Below, in pieces: positions 28,091 through 37,059 of a DNA stretch of 64,000 nt (within the stretch, counting starts at the first letter, position 1; every line of letters begins with the position of its first letter). The stretch is taken from contig JAYORG010000008.1 in the NCBI GenBank assembly GCA_038123275.1, positions 1 to 64,000 of the forward strand, read 5' to 3'. The translations under genes and the position numbers were made by a program. Source of the stretch: CAJQHT01 sp038123275. Its GTDB lineage: Bacteria; Pseudomonadota; Alphaproteobacteria; Rickettsiales; UBA1997. The notes beneath the pieces were generated by a model that was not told the DNA's origin, made no database searches, and was given only the letters and a program-made list of their open reading frames with translations.

Positions 28091-30055
28091 ATGAAAAATG
28101 GTATAAATATTTTAGCAATTTTGGTTTTATTGTTTTCTGTTAACATTAAAAATGCTGATGCTAAAGACCTTTCCAGTTTGGAGGAGTTTGATCTTTTTGA
28201 TTCTGAAATATTCTCTCTTTCTAAAAAGAAAGAAGATGCATTTGATGCGCCTTCGGCAACTTATGTTTTAACTTCTAACGACATTAGAAGGTCTGGTGCT
28301 ACTTCTATTCCGGAAGCTTTAAGGTTTGTACCGGGTTTGCAGGTTGCTAGGATAGATGCTAGTAAATGGGCTATAACTTCTCGTGGTTTTAATGATCAGT
28401 TTTCTAATAAATTATTAATAATGGTTGATGGTAGAGTTGTTTATACCCCCTTATTTTCTGGATCATTTTGGGATGTGCAGGATTATGTTTTAGAAGATAT
28501 AGATAAAATTGAGGTTGTTAGAGGGCCAGGAGCTACAATTTGGGGAGCAAATGCTGTAAATGGTGTTATTAACATTATTACTAAAGATGCGGTTTTAACG
28601 CAAGGGGCTTATGTTTCAACTATTATTGGAAATCAAGATAAAAATGTTTCAGTACGTTATGGTGGAAAAACTAAAAATCATAATCATTATCGTCTTTACG
28701 CTAAGCAATCATATACAGAATCATTTGATAAGCTAAACAGTAATGGTCAGGATAATGACGATGGTTATATAAATTCTAGAGCTGGATTTCGTTATGATGT
28801 AGGTTCTGTTAAAGGTAATAATATATCAATATATGGTGATATCAGGCAGGGCAAAGTAGATAATTATTTCTCTGGTGTTACTGCTTCAAATAGCAATAGA
28901 AATGATAAAGACTCAAAAGGGGCTAATATTGCTGTGAATTGGGATAAAACACTTTCTAAGAAATCTCGATTTACTTTAAAAAATTATATTGATTACGATC
29001 AATTTGATACGAATGTTTTGAGTCGTACAGCTAAAACGTATGATGTTGATTTCCAACATTTTTATGATTTCAGTGCCCAAAATCAGTTTATTTGGGGTGC
29101 TGGTTATAGGCTTATTAAAGATGCTATCAAAGAAGATGGTGTGACGGAGTTATCGGGAGGAGTTCCATTGGATTATACGCCAGATAAAACAAATGATGAA
29201 ATATTTAGTGGTTTTATACAGGATAAAATAGGTCTAATTGCTGATACTTTATACTTAACGTTGGGTTCAAAATTTGAGCATAATGATTCTACTGGTTCTG
29301 AGTATCAACCAAATGTAAAATTAACATTTTATCCGTCGCGCAACCAAACTATATGGTCTTCTATTTCACGAGCCATTAGGACACCGACAAGAGGAGAAAA
29401 TAGTATAAATAATGCCCTAGAGTCAATAGTGGGCAATCAAGGGTTTGATGCTGAAGAAGTAACCTCCTATGAATTTGGTTATAGGGTAAAGCCAGCTAGA
29501 TCATTCTTGTTTGATATTACTACTTTTTATAATGATTACAATGATTTGGCAACCTATGAGTCTGATGGCACAAATCTTAATATAGATAATCTTGGACATG
29601 GTGAATCTTATGGGGTTGAAATTTCTTCAAAATGGCAAGCTACCAATGACTGGCTTTTAGAAATAGCTTATGATTTTTTCCAGATGGATTTGCATCTTAG
29701 GTCAAATTCTAATGACTTTTCTCTTACGGAGTACGATGGAGAGTCACATGACAGTATATCTCCGAAAAATCAAATTAAGTTTAAGTCTAACTATAATATT
29801 ACTCCTAAGCTAGAATTTGATAATATTATCTATTATGTTGATAGTATTGGTACTGGGGTGGAAACAGAATCTCGTATATCATCTTATATTAGGGTAGATA
29901 CTAGAATTGGCTATTTAGCTAGCGATAATTTAGAATTAAGTTTGGTTGGACAAAATTTAACTGATGATCGCCATCAAGAATTTAGTGCTGGTTTGGCCAA
30001 TAATGCAACAGAAATAGGAAGAACTTTCTATGTTAGAGCTGTATTAGATTTTTAA
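28091..30055 (+). CDS. TonB-dependent outer-membrane receptor
   Basis: 654 aa. Signal peptide (about 1-24, ending NADA), then the plug domain with SATYVLTSNDIRRSG, SIPEALRFVPGLQV, IMVDGRVVY and the highly conserved IEVVRGPGATIWGANAVNGV. A 22-strand barrel follows, ending in a terminal Phe (RAVLDF). The family imports siderophore-iron, cobalamin, haem or similar cargo using TonB energy; ligand cannot be assigned. No TonB, ExbB or ExbD gene is present in the window. It is divergent from the NRPS operon, so it may take up the NRPS product or a metal complex of it (inference). Confidence 0.95.
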   Translation: MKNGINILAILVLLFSVNIKNADAKDLSSLEEFDLFDSEIFSLSKKKEDAFDAPSATYVLTSNDIRRSGATSIPEALRFVPGLQVARIDASKWAITSRGFNDQFSNKLLIMVDGRVVYTPLFSGSFWDVQDYVLEDIDKIEVVRGPGATIWGANAVNGVINIITKDAVLTQGAYVSTIIGNQDKNVSVRYGGKTKNHNHYRLYAKQSYTESFDKLNSNGQDNDDGYINSRAGFRYDVGSVKGNNISIYGDIRQGKVDNYFSGVTASNSNRNDKDSKGANIAVNWDKTLSKKSRFTLKNYIDYDQFDTNVLSRTAKTYDVDFQHFYDFSAQNQFIWGAGYRLIKDAIKEDGVTELSGGVPLDYTPDKTNDEIFSGFIQDKIGLIADTLYLTLGSKFEHNDSTGSEYQPNVKLTFYPSRNQTIWSSISRAIRTPTRGENSINNALESIVGNQGFDAEEVTSYEFGYRVKPARSFLFDITTFYNDYNDLATYESDGTNLNIDNLGHGESYGVEISSKWQATNDWLLEIAYDFFQMDLHLRSNSNDFSLTEYDGESHDSISPKNQIKFKSNYNITPKLEFDNIIYYVDSIGTGVETESRISSYIRVDTRIGYLASDNLELSLVGQNLTDDRHQEFSAGLANNATEIGRTFYVRAVLDF

Positions 30056-30084
30056 TTTTGCTATTAATGTAACCCAATTCAGAT

Positions 30085-30600
30085 ATGGTTAATATGGCAA
30101 GAAAAACAACATCTTTACAATTATTTTTAATAATATTGATTTTCTCTTTATTATTATTTTTGCCCGCAAAAGTTTTCTCTTTGGATGATGATAGTAAATT
30201 GTCGATGTTTATTTATAAAATTTCTGGTTATGTTGGTGAGAGTAAAGGTGACTTTTGTGCTTATGGGTATGATGGGGTGGTGAGTAGTTTAGAGGCAAAT
30301 GATCAAATTGATGTTGTGGCAATAAAAGATAAGACAGGTACAGTTAATAGTAGCTGTAGGATGATTTATATTGCTAAGAGTGAAGAAAAATATATAAAGG
30401 CATTAACAGCAAAATTTAATAGGAAAAATGTTGTTACAATTAGTTTGGTGGATGGTTTTTTAGAGAATGATGGTATGGTATTTGTGCAAGTGGCAAGAAG
30501 AGGGAATATAGAGTTAGTTTTAAATGATGATAAAATTAAGGAGTATGGAATTAAGGTAAACCCGGTAATTCTTAATATTGTAACGAGTTATAAGAAGTAG
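30085..30600 (+). CDS. YfiR-like (DUF4154) periplasmic protein
   Basis: 171 aa. Signal peptide (LQLFLIILIFSLLLFLPAKV, cleavage likely near FSL), then a YfiR/DUF4154 fold: FCAYGYDGVVSSL, CRMIYIAKSEEKY, VVTISLVDGFLENDGMVF and the end ELVLNDDKIKEYGIKVNP. YfiR proteins repress YfiN diguanylate cyclase, or accompany TonB receptors in other operons. It is 29 nt after the receptor gene and surely co-transcribed; no cyclase is nearby. ATG at 30085 or 30094 is equally plausible. Confidence 0.8.
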   Translation: MVNMARKTTSLQLFLIILIFSLLLFLPAKVFSLDDDSKLSMFIYKISGYVGESKGDFCAYGYDGVVSSLEANDQIDVVAIKDKTGTVNSSCRMIYIAKSEEKYIKALTAKFNRKNVVTISLVDGFLENDGMVFVQVARRGNIELVLNDDKIKEYGIKVNPVILNIVTSYKK

Positions 30601-30603
30601 TAA

Positions 30604-30735
30604 GGGTTAACTTATAGGAGGTTACATAAGACTAACTAAGGCCTTGATAGCTCTAACTTATTCTAAGTTCTTCGATGACATATAAGCTTAATTAAGAATT
30701 AATGGTTTAAATTAGTTTGAGAGTTCAGGATGATA
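30604..30735. repeat. REP-like remnant related to the 32.1 and 50.6 kb repeats
   Basis: Contains AAGGCCTTGATAGCTCTAACTTATTCTAAGTTC and TTCAGGATGATATGTGAG-like stretches, matching in part AAGACCTAAAGGTC...TTAAGTTCAGCATGACAGG at about 32189-32220. Non-coding. Confidence 0.45.
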
Positions 30736-30759
30736 TGTGAGTTTAACTCAGGTACTAAC

Positions 30760-30902
30760 GGGACTGTTGCAAATTAACTTTTTACTTCAAATTTATCACA
30801 ATTCTGATTTTCTGCGGTGCTCATGTATTATTATGTACACTGTACTCCTCGAAACCAGAATTGCGCGAACTTCTTTGTAAAAAGTTGATTTGCGACAGTC
30901 CC
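30760..30902. mobile_element. 143-bp MITE with 5-bp target duplication
   Basis: Terminal inverted repeats of about 26 bp: left GGGACTGTTGCAAATTAACT..., right (reverse complement) GGGACTGTCGCAAATCAACT..., two mismatches. Flanked on both sides by CTAAC (30755-30759 and 30903-30907), a likely 5-bp target-site duplication. An inner dyad CAATTCTG/CAGAATTG is present. No transposase; it would be moved in trans by a DDE-type IS not seen here. Confidence 0.8.
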
Positions 30903-30978
30903 CTAACGGTTTCCAATTAACCTAAATTTAGGATGCCTTTTAAAGAAATGCTATCTTAATGGTATAATTGCATTAGAT

Positions 30979-31344
30979 CTACTGTTTTTCATAAAATTCT
31001 TTTGTTAAGAATTTTGTAACAACCGCTAATTTTTCTTTAATTTCTTTGAGAGTTTTTATTTTATCTTCATCAGGGTCGTCTTTATGAAATTGAGCATATT
31101 CTAAAGACTTTGCCAAAGAAAAAGCACCTATACTAGCAGCAGAACCTTTAAAAGAATGAGATGATAAGTACCAGTCATTATTATTAGGATCACCTATGGA
31201 AGCTTCCATTTTTTTAATATCATTCTTTGAGCTCTCGATAAAGATTTTTAATAAATCTCTTTCAAATTCAATATCATTATCAGTGATATTTCTTAAGAAT
31301 TCTAAATCTACAGGAGTTTTTAAATTTTTATCTACTTTAATCAT
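30979..31344 (-). CDS. Hpt (histidine phosphotransfer) domain protein, copy 2
   Basis: 121 aa, nearly identical to the protein at 13996-14349 over its first 90 residues, including LSSHSFKGSAASIGAFSLA with the phospho-His; it differs mostly at the C-terminus (LAVVTKFLTKEFYEKQ). Same orientation as copy 1. The two copies flank the NRPS island from either side, so this duplication may mark the insertion or an excision boundary. Confidence 0.92.
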   Translation of the reverse strand: MIKVDKNLKTPVDLEFLRNITDNDIEFERDLLKIFIESSKNDIKKMEASIGDPNNNDWYLSSHSFKGSAASIGAFSLAKSLEYAQFHKDDPDEDKIKTLKEIKEKLAVVTKFLTKEFYEKQ

Positions 31345-31718
31345 AATATCCTAATATTTTTGTTTAACTAGCAGGCACAATACCTTACTAGCATATTAAG
31401 TAGTATAACCCATAATGAAGATCTTTGCATTATCTTTATCTAACAATGTCTAAAATTAGGACGCTACATTCAATAATGTATTATTTTAATACAAATACCA
31501 TGTAAATTTCCCAAAATTATTATGATTTTCTTAAAGAAGTTTAATTTTTGTGTCAATATTAAGCATTTTATCTAGTTAATTTTAGCTTTGATATTGAGTT
31601 ATTTTAATAAAATTAATAATTAATACTTGAACTGCTTGGTTAAATTATCTACAACAAAAATAGCTTTTAGAGCTAACAGTATCTAATATATTATTAATTT
31701 AATTTAAATTTATGAGCT
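31345..31718. other. Gap without recognised gene
   Basis: 374 bp, very AT-rich, between divergent Hpt copy 2 and the EF-hand lipoprotein. No open frame, tRNA or clear palindrome was seen; it probably holds promoters for both genes. Confidence 0.5.
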
Positions 31719-31982
31719 ATGATTAAAAAAATATTTCTAACATCTTGTTTAGTAGCACTTGGTTTTTCACTTTCTTCATGTGCTTATTTAGGAAAGCATC
31801 ATCATAAAAAACATGCTAAAAAAATGTTCCATAAGATGGATACAAATAATGATGGTTTTGTAACTAAACTAGAAATGCGTAAATTTAGTGAAAAAAAGTT
31901 TAAAATGATCGATGCCAATAAAGATGGCAAGCTTTGTTTATCAGAGTTTTTAGATCATAAAAAACATCGTAAAAATAAGTAA
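31719..31982 (+). CDS. EF-hand lipoprotein
   Basis: 87 aa. Signal peptide with lipobox (ALGFSLSSC, Cys about 21), a His/Lys-rich linker (KHHHKKHAKK), then two EF-hand calcium loops DTNNDGFVTKLE and DANKDGKLCLSE. It would be a small calcium- (or metal-) binding lipoprotein in the cell envelope. A good rho-independent terminator follows. Confidence 0.9.
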   Translation: MIKKIFLTSCLVALGFSLSSCAYLGKHHHKKHAKKMFHKMDTNNDGFVTKLEMRKFSEKKFKMIDANKDGKLCLSEFLDHKKHRKNK

Positions 31983-32005
31983 TTTATTTTTTACTACCCT
32001 AAATT

Positions 32006-32043
32006 AAAACCTCTTAACCATTAAATGGTTAAGAGGTTTTTTT
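32006..32043 (+). terminator. Rho-independent terminator of the EF-hand gene
   Basis: CCTCTTAACCATT/AATGGTTAAGAGG stem followed by T7, 24 nt after the stop codon. Confidence 0.9.
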
Positions 32044-32046
32044 GTA

Positions 32047-32220
32047 TCATCCTGAAGAGTAGATATTCTTAGTCAGCTTGCTGACTTAGAATATCTTGAC
32101 AAAGGATCTCACGTCAAGAGGGTAATATTAAATTAACCTAACGTTTCTTGGGGTGAGGTACTTCACATAAGAGTAACCAAGACCTAAAGGTCTAAGTTAT
32201 TTTAAGTTCAGCATGACAGG
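32047..32220. repeat. REP-like intergenic repeat (TCATCCTGAA...GGATCTCACG family)
   Basis: Starts ATCATCCTGAA, contains the hairpin AGATATTCTTAGTCA/TGACTTAGAATATCTT, then AAGGATCTCACGTCAAGA, and ends TTCAGCATGACAGG. The first half recurs at 50611-50690 with a different stem. Between 31983 and 32225 nothing else is seen. Confidence 0.7.
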
Positions 32221-32225
32221 TAGTG

Positions 32226-32627
32226 TTAATTTATAATATTGTTGTTATTACCCAGTGCTTCCCTAAGTAAATTTAGCCTAAATGTAAGATCTTCCATGGC
32301 GCTGCGACAATAATCTTGGTTTATTTTTTTCTTAAATTTAGTTTGTGTTTGTTTAAGAGAATATATTAGCAATTCAATTTGTTGTATCGTTTTGTCATTA
32401 TTAGTTTTGCCAGAAGAATACAACTCTAAAGTTTCTAAATGATGCCTAATTCTAATTAAATTATTTTTTAAAGTCGGGAAATCTCCAGAATAATTGCAAA
32501 GTTTTGCCGATTTAGCCGAAAGAATTTGTAAATTTACCACTTGGCGATATTCATTACTATCAAAATTATTAATTTGATAGGTGCATGATGACAAAATGAT
32601 TAATAGTATTATTGGCAATTTTTTCAT
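32226..32627 (-). CDS. Small hypothetical lipoprotein
   Basis: 133 aa. The N-terminus MKKLPIILLIILSSC is a short signal with a lipobox Cys at 15. The rest is helical, with three Cys and heptad-like Leu/Ile spacing. Family not recognised. It lies 40 nt downstream of uup on the same strand and may be co-transcribed. Confidence 0.65.
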   Translation of the reverse strand: MKKLPIILLIILSSCTYQINNFDSNEYRQVVNLQILSAKSAKLCNYSGDFPTLKNNLIRIRHHLETLELYSSGKTNNDKTIQQIELLIYSLKQTQTKFKKKINQDYCRSAMEDLTFRLNLLREALGNNNNIIN

Positions 32628-32667
32628 AGTTAGTTAGTTATTTTTGGGACTTACGCAAGTGCAACAA

Positions 32668-34497
32668 TTAATATTCCTTATTTTTTAATTCTTCTAATTC
32701 TAACCAGCGATTTTCCAAAGTCTCTAATTCTTTGCTAATTTTTTTAGATCTTATTAAAGATTTATCTCGCAATTCATTATTATTAAAAAATTCTGGATCA
32801 GAAAATTGTTCATTTAATTCTTTCAATTCTTTATTTAAATCATCAATCTTTTTTGGTAAATTATCCAGTTCATATTGTAATTTATAAGTTAGTTTTTGTG
32901 ACTTATGGTTGCTTTCATCTTCTTGTTTTTTAGGTTTTTTACTTGCCTTACTTTTTGATTTTGCTTTAGCTTGGCTAATTTCCTTTTCATAGTCACTGTA
33001 GCCACCAATATGCCCCTCAACTATGCCATTACCTTCAAAGGCAATAATTTTATTAACTGTTTTATCTAAAAAATCTCGATCATGACTTACCACGAAAAGA
33101 GTGCCTTTGTAATTAGATAAAATTTCTTCTAGCATATCTAAAGTATCCATATCTAAATCGTTAGTTGGCTCATCTAATATTAAACAATTGCCAGGATTAG
33201 CCAAAACTTTAGCCAGCATTAGACGGTTTTTTTGTCCACCAGATAAAGTACTAACTTGGTCGCCAACTGCACTTGGGTCAAAAAGGAAATCTTTTAAATA
33301 GCCACAAACATGACGGCTTTTACCCATGACACTTATGTGGTCTCCACCACCAGGAATTAGATTTTTTTGTAAACTTTCATTATTTTTTAAGTCGGATCTT
33401 TTTTGATCAAAATAAGAAATGTCAATATTTCTAGAAAGTTTTATTTTGCCTGAGTCAGGAATTGCCTTTCCAATTAGCATTTTTAAGAAAGTAGTTTTAC
33501 CAGAACCATTATTGCCCAAAATTCCTATTTTGTCTCCTTTAATTACCCTTAAATTAAATTTATCTAGGATAATTTTTGTATTGCCATCTTCTTCAAATTT
33601 TTTACTAACCTTAATAAATTCTGCCACAATTTTAGAAGACATTGACGGGCTAATTGGAGCTAATTCTAATTTTTGCATAGTTTGGCGAAATAAGCTTTTA
33701 TCAGCTTTTAAAGCTTCTCTTTCTTTTCTCATTTTGTCTAATCTGCCAATATTTCTTTTTCTTCTAGCCTTTACTCCTCTGTTAGCCCAATCTTCTTCTA
33801 AAGATAAAATTTTTTGCCTATTTTCTAATTCTCTTTGTTCTTGTTCTAAAAGCATTTCACTGAATTCTTCAAAATAGCTGTAACCTTTAGGACAAACTTT
33901 TACTTTGCCTCTATCTAGCCAAAAAACTTTATCGGATATGTTTTTAAGAAAGGCACGATCATGACTAATACAAACCAAAGTTCCATGATATGATTTAAGA
34001 TATTCTTCTAGCCATTTAACTGACTTAAAGTCTAAATGATTTGTTGGTTCGTCAAGAAGAAGCAAATCAGGGTCTTCAATTAAAGAATGTGCCAAGGCAG
34101 CTCGGCGTAATTGTCCACCAGAAAGATTACCCATTTTATTATTAACATCAATTTGCAAAGGATGAGCAATGACATCTACCATGTAAGAGTAGTCATCACT
34201 TTGATTTTCTTTTTTTAAGCCGCTAAAGAGATAATCAAATACTTTTTGTTCTGGGTCAAAAGTGATGTCCTGTGTTAAATAGCCAATTGAAGTACCAGGA
34301 AGTTCAATTCTTTTTCCAGAGCCTAATTCTTGAGTTCCGGTGATCATGTTCATCAAAGTGCTTTTTCCAGCACCATTTTTGCCAATTAAGCATATTTTAT
34401 TTCCCGCATGAATATTAAAGGATAAATCTTCAAAGAGAGGGGTTTTTCCAAAAGTTACAAAAGCATTTTGAATGGATATTAATAGTGAAGGAGGCAT
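32668..34497 (-). CDS. uup: ABC-F family ATPase, Uup type
   Basis: 609 aa with two ABC cassettes: Walker A IGKNGAGKSTLMNM and LGNNGSGKTTFLKML; signatures LSGGQLRRAAL and LSGGQKNRLML; Walker B LLLLDEPTNHLD and CLILDEPTNDLD. No membrane segments. The C-terminal coiled coil (about 545-609, LPKKIDDLNKELKELNEQF) distinguishes Uup from other ABC-F proteins. Uup acts on ribosomes/DNA stability; null mutants in E. coli alter transposon excision. Confidence 0.93.
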   Translation of the reverse strand: MPPSLLISIQNAFVTFGKTPLFEDLSFNIHAGNKICLIGKNGAGKSTLMNMITGTQELGSGKRIELPGTSIGYLTQDITFDPEQKVFDYLFSGLKKENQSDDYSYMVDVIAHPLQIDVNNKMGNLSGGQLRRAALAHSLIEDPDLLLLDEPTNHLDFKSVKWLEEYLKSYHGTLVCISHDRAFLKNISDKVFWLDRGKVKVCPKGYSYFEEFSEMLLEQEQRELENRQKILSLEEDWANRGVKARRKRNIGRLDKMRKEREALKADKSLFRQTMQKLELAPISPSMSSKIVAEFIKVSKKFEEDGNTKIILDKFNLRVIKGDKIGILGNNGSGKTTFLKMLIGKAIPDSGKIKLSRNIDISYFDQKRSDLKNNESLQKNLIPGGGDHISVMGKSRHVCGYLKDFLFDPSAVGDQVSTLSGGQKNRLMLAKVLANPGNCLILDEPTNDLDMDTLDMLEEILSNYKGTLFVVSHDRDFLDKTVNKIIAFEGNGIVEGHIGGYSDYEKEISQAKAKSKSKASKKPKKQEDESNHKSQKLTYKLQYELDNLPKKIDDLNKELKELNEQFSDPEFFNNNELRDKSLIRSKKISKELETLENRWLELEELKNKEY

Positions 34498-34572
34498 TTT
34501 AAATTAAAGTTTGAGTTAAACTTAAAAATATGTTACTATCTTGTTAAAGGCAATTTAAAATTTGGTAATGAA

Positions 34573-34944
34573 ATGACTGTAAAATACAAAGAATATCCAC
34601 AAGATAAATTAATAGAAATAGAGGTAAGTGGTAAAATTACGCGTCAAGATTTTGATTTAATTACGCAAAAGATGATTAAATTTATTGGCGCACATGGTGA
34701 AATAAAGCTTTTAGAAGTAGTAAAAGATTTTAAAGGTTTTGATCCATCATTAATTTGGGATGGCATAAAATTTGACGTAAAGCATATGAAATATTACAAA
34801 AAATGTGCCATTGTTTTTAATATGGGATGGGTAGGGCCATTTACTAAAGCAATTGATTTTGTAATTTCTTGTCAGCTAAGAAGTTTTGCTCTTAGAGAAA
34901 TTAGTAAAGCTAGAGATTGGCTAAAAGAATCTAAGCAATTTTAG
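34573..34944 (+). CDS. SpoIIAA-like (DUF3478/STAS-like) protein
   Basis: 123 aa cytoplasmic protein. EVSGKITRQDFDLITQKM and LLEVVKDFKGFDPSLIWDG match the SpoIIAA-like fold found as a stand-alone domain in many proteobacteria, ending with the usual FALREISKARDWLKE. Function unknown, possibly lipid or protein binding. Divergent from uup; its 3' end overlaps the convergent nuclease gene by 14 nt. Confidence 0.85.
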   Translation: MTVKYKEYPQDKLIEIEVSGKITRQDFDLITQKMIKFIGAHGEIKLLEVVKDFKGFDPSLIWDGIKFDVKHMKYYKKCAIVFNMGWVGPFTKAIDFVISCQLRSFALREISKARDWLKESKQF

Positions 34945-35755
34945 CAAAACCTTTTGTGACTAATTCTTCATTGAGATAAATACCATTTTTAAATATTTCC
35001 ATTTGTGTTGCTTTTTTATCATCTTCTATTTTGGGATAAAAAATATCTCCTACATACCTGCCATAAAGATCAATTTTGCTTGTTTTAACAATTAATGTTT
35101 CTAAGCGAGATGCTAGTTCTTTTAAATATTCAAAAGCTTCCTTGCCTTTAGCAGTTTTAATTTCTGGTGCATCAATTTGGCTTAGCCTTAAGCGTTGCTC
35201 CTTAATTATTTGAAAACCTAAGTCAATATCTAAAAGAAGAGTATCTCCATCGATAACTCTTTTAATATTTGCTTTGTAAAGATAGTTGGGAGTTGTTGGT
35301 CTTTTAATTTTAGATTCACCATATTCTTTATTGTTGGTTGTGCCAACTTTAATTGCTTCTATTAATTTGTTTCTACCCCAATTTTGTGTTTTGGCTTTTT
35401 CTTCTAGTTCCATTCTTAAGTCACCATTTTTAATGGTAATTAAACTTTTGTAATGTGACCAAGTTAAAATAGTTTCTTTTTCTCCAAGACCATTTGGATA
35501 AGTTCTAAAGAAAATAACGGATCTTCTTAAAATTGACGGGTCTACATTAATCTCTTTAGCTAAATCTAGCAATGCTGATGAATAGTAGTTGGAGTTGTTT
35601 GTTAATTTTTCCCTTTCTATTCTTCTTCCTATGTGCCAATAAGCAGAGGATAATTCATTTTTTGCTACTTCTGTTACTTTCTTTTTTGTAGTGTTAATAA
35701 GGTTTCTAACATCTGCAACTAATCTTTGATATTGGTATTGAGTAAGTATTGACAT
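34931..35755 (-). CDS. DUF1016 (YhcG_N)-staphylococcal nuclease fusion
   Basis: 274 aa. Residues about 1-125 are a DUF1016 N-terminal domain (YHIG-like AYWHIGRRIEREKL, LRRSVIFFRTYP, LTWSHYKSLI). Residues about 145-274 are a thermonuclease/SNase domain: RVIDGDTLLLDIDLGFQ, LRLSQIDAPEI, KGKEAFEYL, DLYGRYVGDIF, LVTKGFA. Asp, Arg and Glu catalytic positions appear present. In YhcG-like proteins the second domain is a PD-(D/E)XK nuclease; here a different nuclease takes its place. Possible role in DNA processing or defence (inference). Confidence 0.85.
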   Translation of the reverse strand: MSILTQYQYQRLVADVRNLINTTKKKVTEVAKNELSSAYWHIGRRIEREKLTNNSNYYSSALLDLAKEINVDPSILRRSVIFFRTYPNGLGEKETILTWSHYKSLITIKNGDLRMELEEKAKTQNWGRNKLIEAIKVGTTNNKEYGESKIKRPTTPNYLYKANIKRVIDGDTLLLDIDLGFQIIKEQRLRLSQIDAPEIKTAKGKEAFEYLKELASRLETLIVKTSKIDLYGRYVGDIFYPKIEDDKKATQMEIFKNGIYLNEELVTKGFAKIA

Positions 35756-35864
35756 GATCTTCGTAAAATTTACTAGTTATTAGTGTTTAATAAATATTTT
35801 GCTTACCATCAATCTGTGATTGATGCCTGAGTTTTTTTAATACAACTTATTTTAAACAAGATAA

Positions 35865-35897
35865 AAAATATTGTGCTCAGTGAGCACAATATTTTTC
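35865..35897. terminator. Repeat-derived terminator-like hairpin
   Basis: AAAATATTGTGCTCA/TGAGCACAATATTTTT, perfect stem with A- and T-runs on both sides. Confidence 0.55.
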
Positions 35898-36140
35898 TTC
35901 AAGCAGCTACTATTCTGATTTAAAAGATTTTGTCAATATTAGAGAGGGTTGTTTTCTCATTTTGAGACTAAAAAAATATTTAGTAATAACTTAGAAAAAA
36001 ATAATTGTGCTCAGTGAGGCAAAAGCGTTAAAAAAAACAATTAATAATTGTTTTTAGCTTTTGCGGCCATCAATCTTTGATTGATGCCTGAGTTTTTTCT
36101 TAAATATTACTACTGTTTTAAACAAGATAAAATATTAAAA

Positions 36141-36173
36141 GAATAATTGTGCTCACTGAGCACAATTATTTTC
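36141..36173. terminator. Repeat-derived terminator-like hairpin
   Basis: AATAATTGTGCTCA/TGAGCACAATTATT, same core as the hairpins at 1481 and 35865; the apex differs (CACTG against CAGTG). Confidence 0.55.
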
Positions 36174-36261
36174 TTCTACTACTAACCAATCAAATTTCCT
36201 TGCTTTTTCTAAATAAATTTACACAACTAGTTTAAGTTAATAAATAAATTTAAGGAAAAAT

Positions 36262-36935
<674 letters not shown>

Positions 36936-36990
36936 TATTTCTTTATTTTGTCATATTGTCTCATTATCAGTCAATATTCACACAAACATA

Positions 36991-37019
36991 TTGCCACCAT
37001 CCCTATTTTATGATATAAT
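36991..37019 (+). promoter_or_regulatory. Sigma-70-type promoter for the ankyrin gene
   Basis: TTGCCA (36991-36996), 17-bp spacer, TATAAT (37014-37019), 41 bp before ATG 37060. A strong ribosome binding site AAAGGAGATATACC precedes the start, rare in this window, suggesting high expression. Confidence 0.75.
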
Positions 37020-37059
37020 CTAATGTGTAGATTTACTTAAAGTAAAAAGGAGATATACC

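Larger units (their letters stand above)
35812..36174. repeat. Duplicated palindromic repeat block
   Basis: Two partial copies of a unit CCATCAATC-TNT-GATTGATGCC, TGAGTTTTTT, TTTTAAACAAGATAAAA, then the TGTGCTCA/TGAGCACA hairpin (35812-35897 and 36067-36174). Between them a broken TTGTGCTCAGTGA (about 36004) runs into a 50-bp dyad GGCAAAAGC...GCTTTTGCGGCC (36018-36067). An inverted copy of the latter is at 1313-1387. No gene between 35756 and 36261. Confidence 0.75.

Noticed and set aside
34931..35755. The protein as a plain thermonuclease only.
   Set aside because: The N-terminal 125 residues carry clear DUF1016_N motifs, so it is a fusion, not a secreted nuclease; there is no signal peptide.
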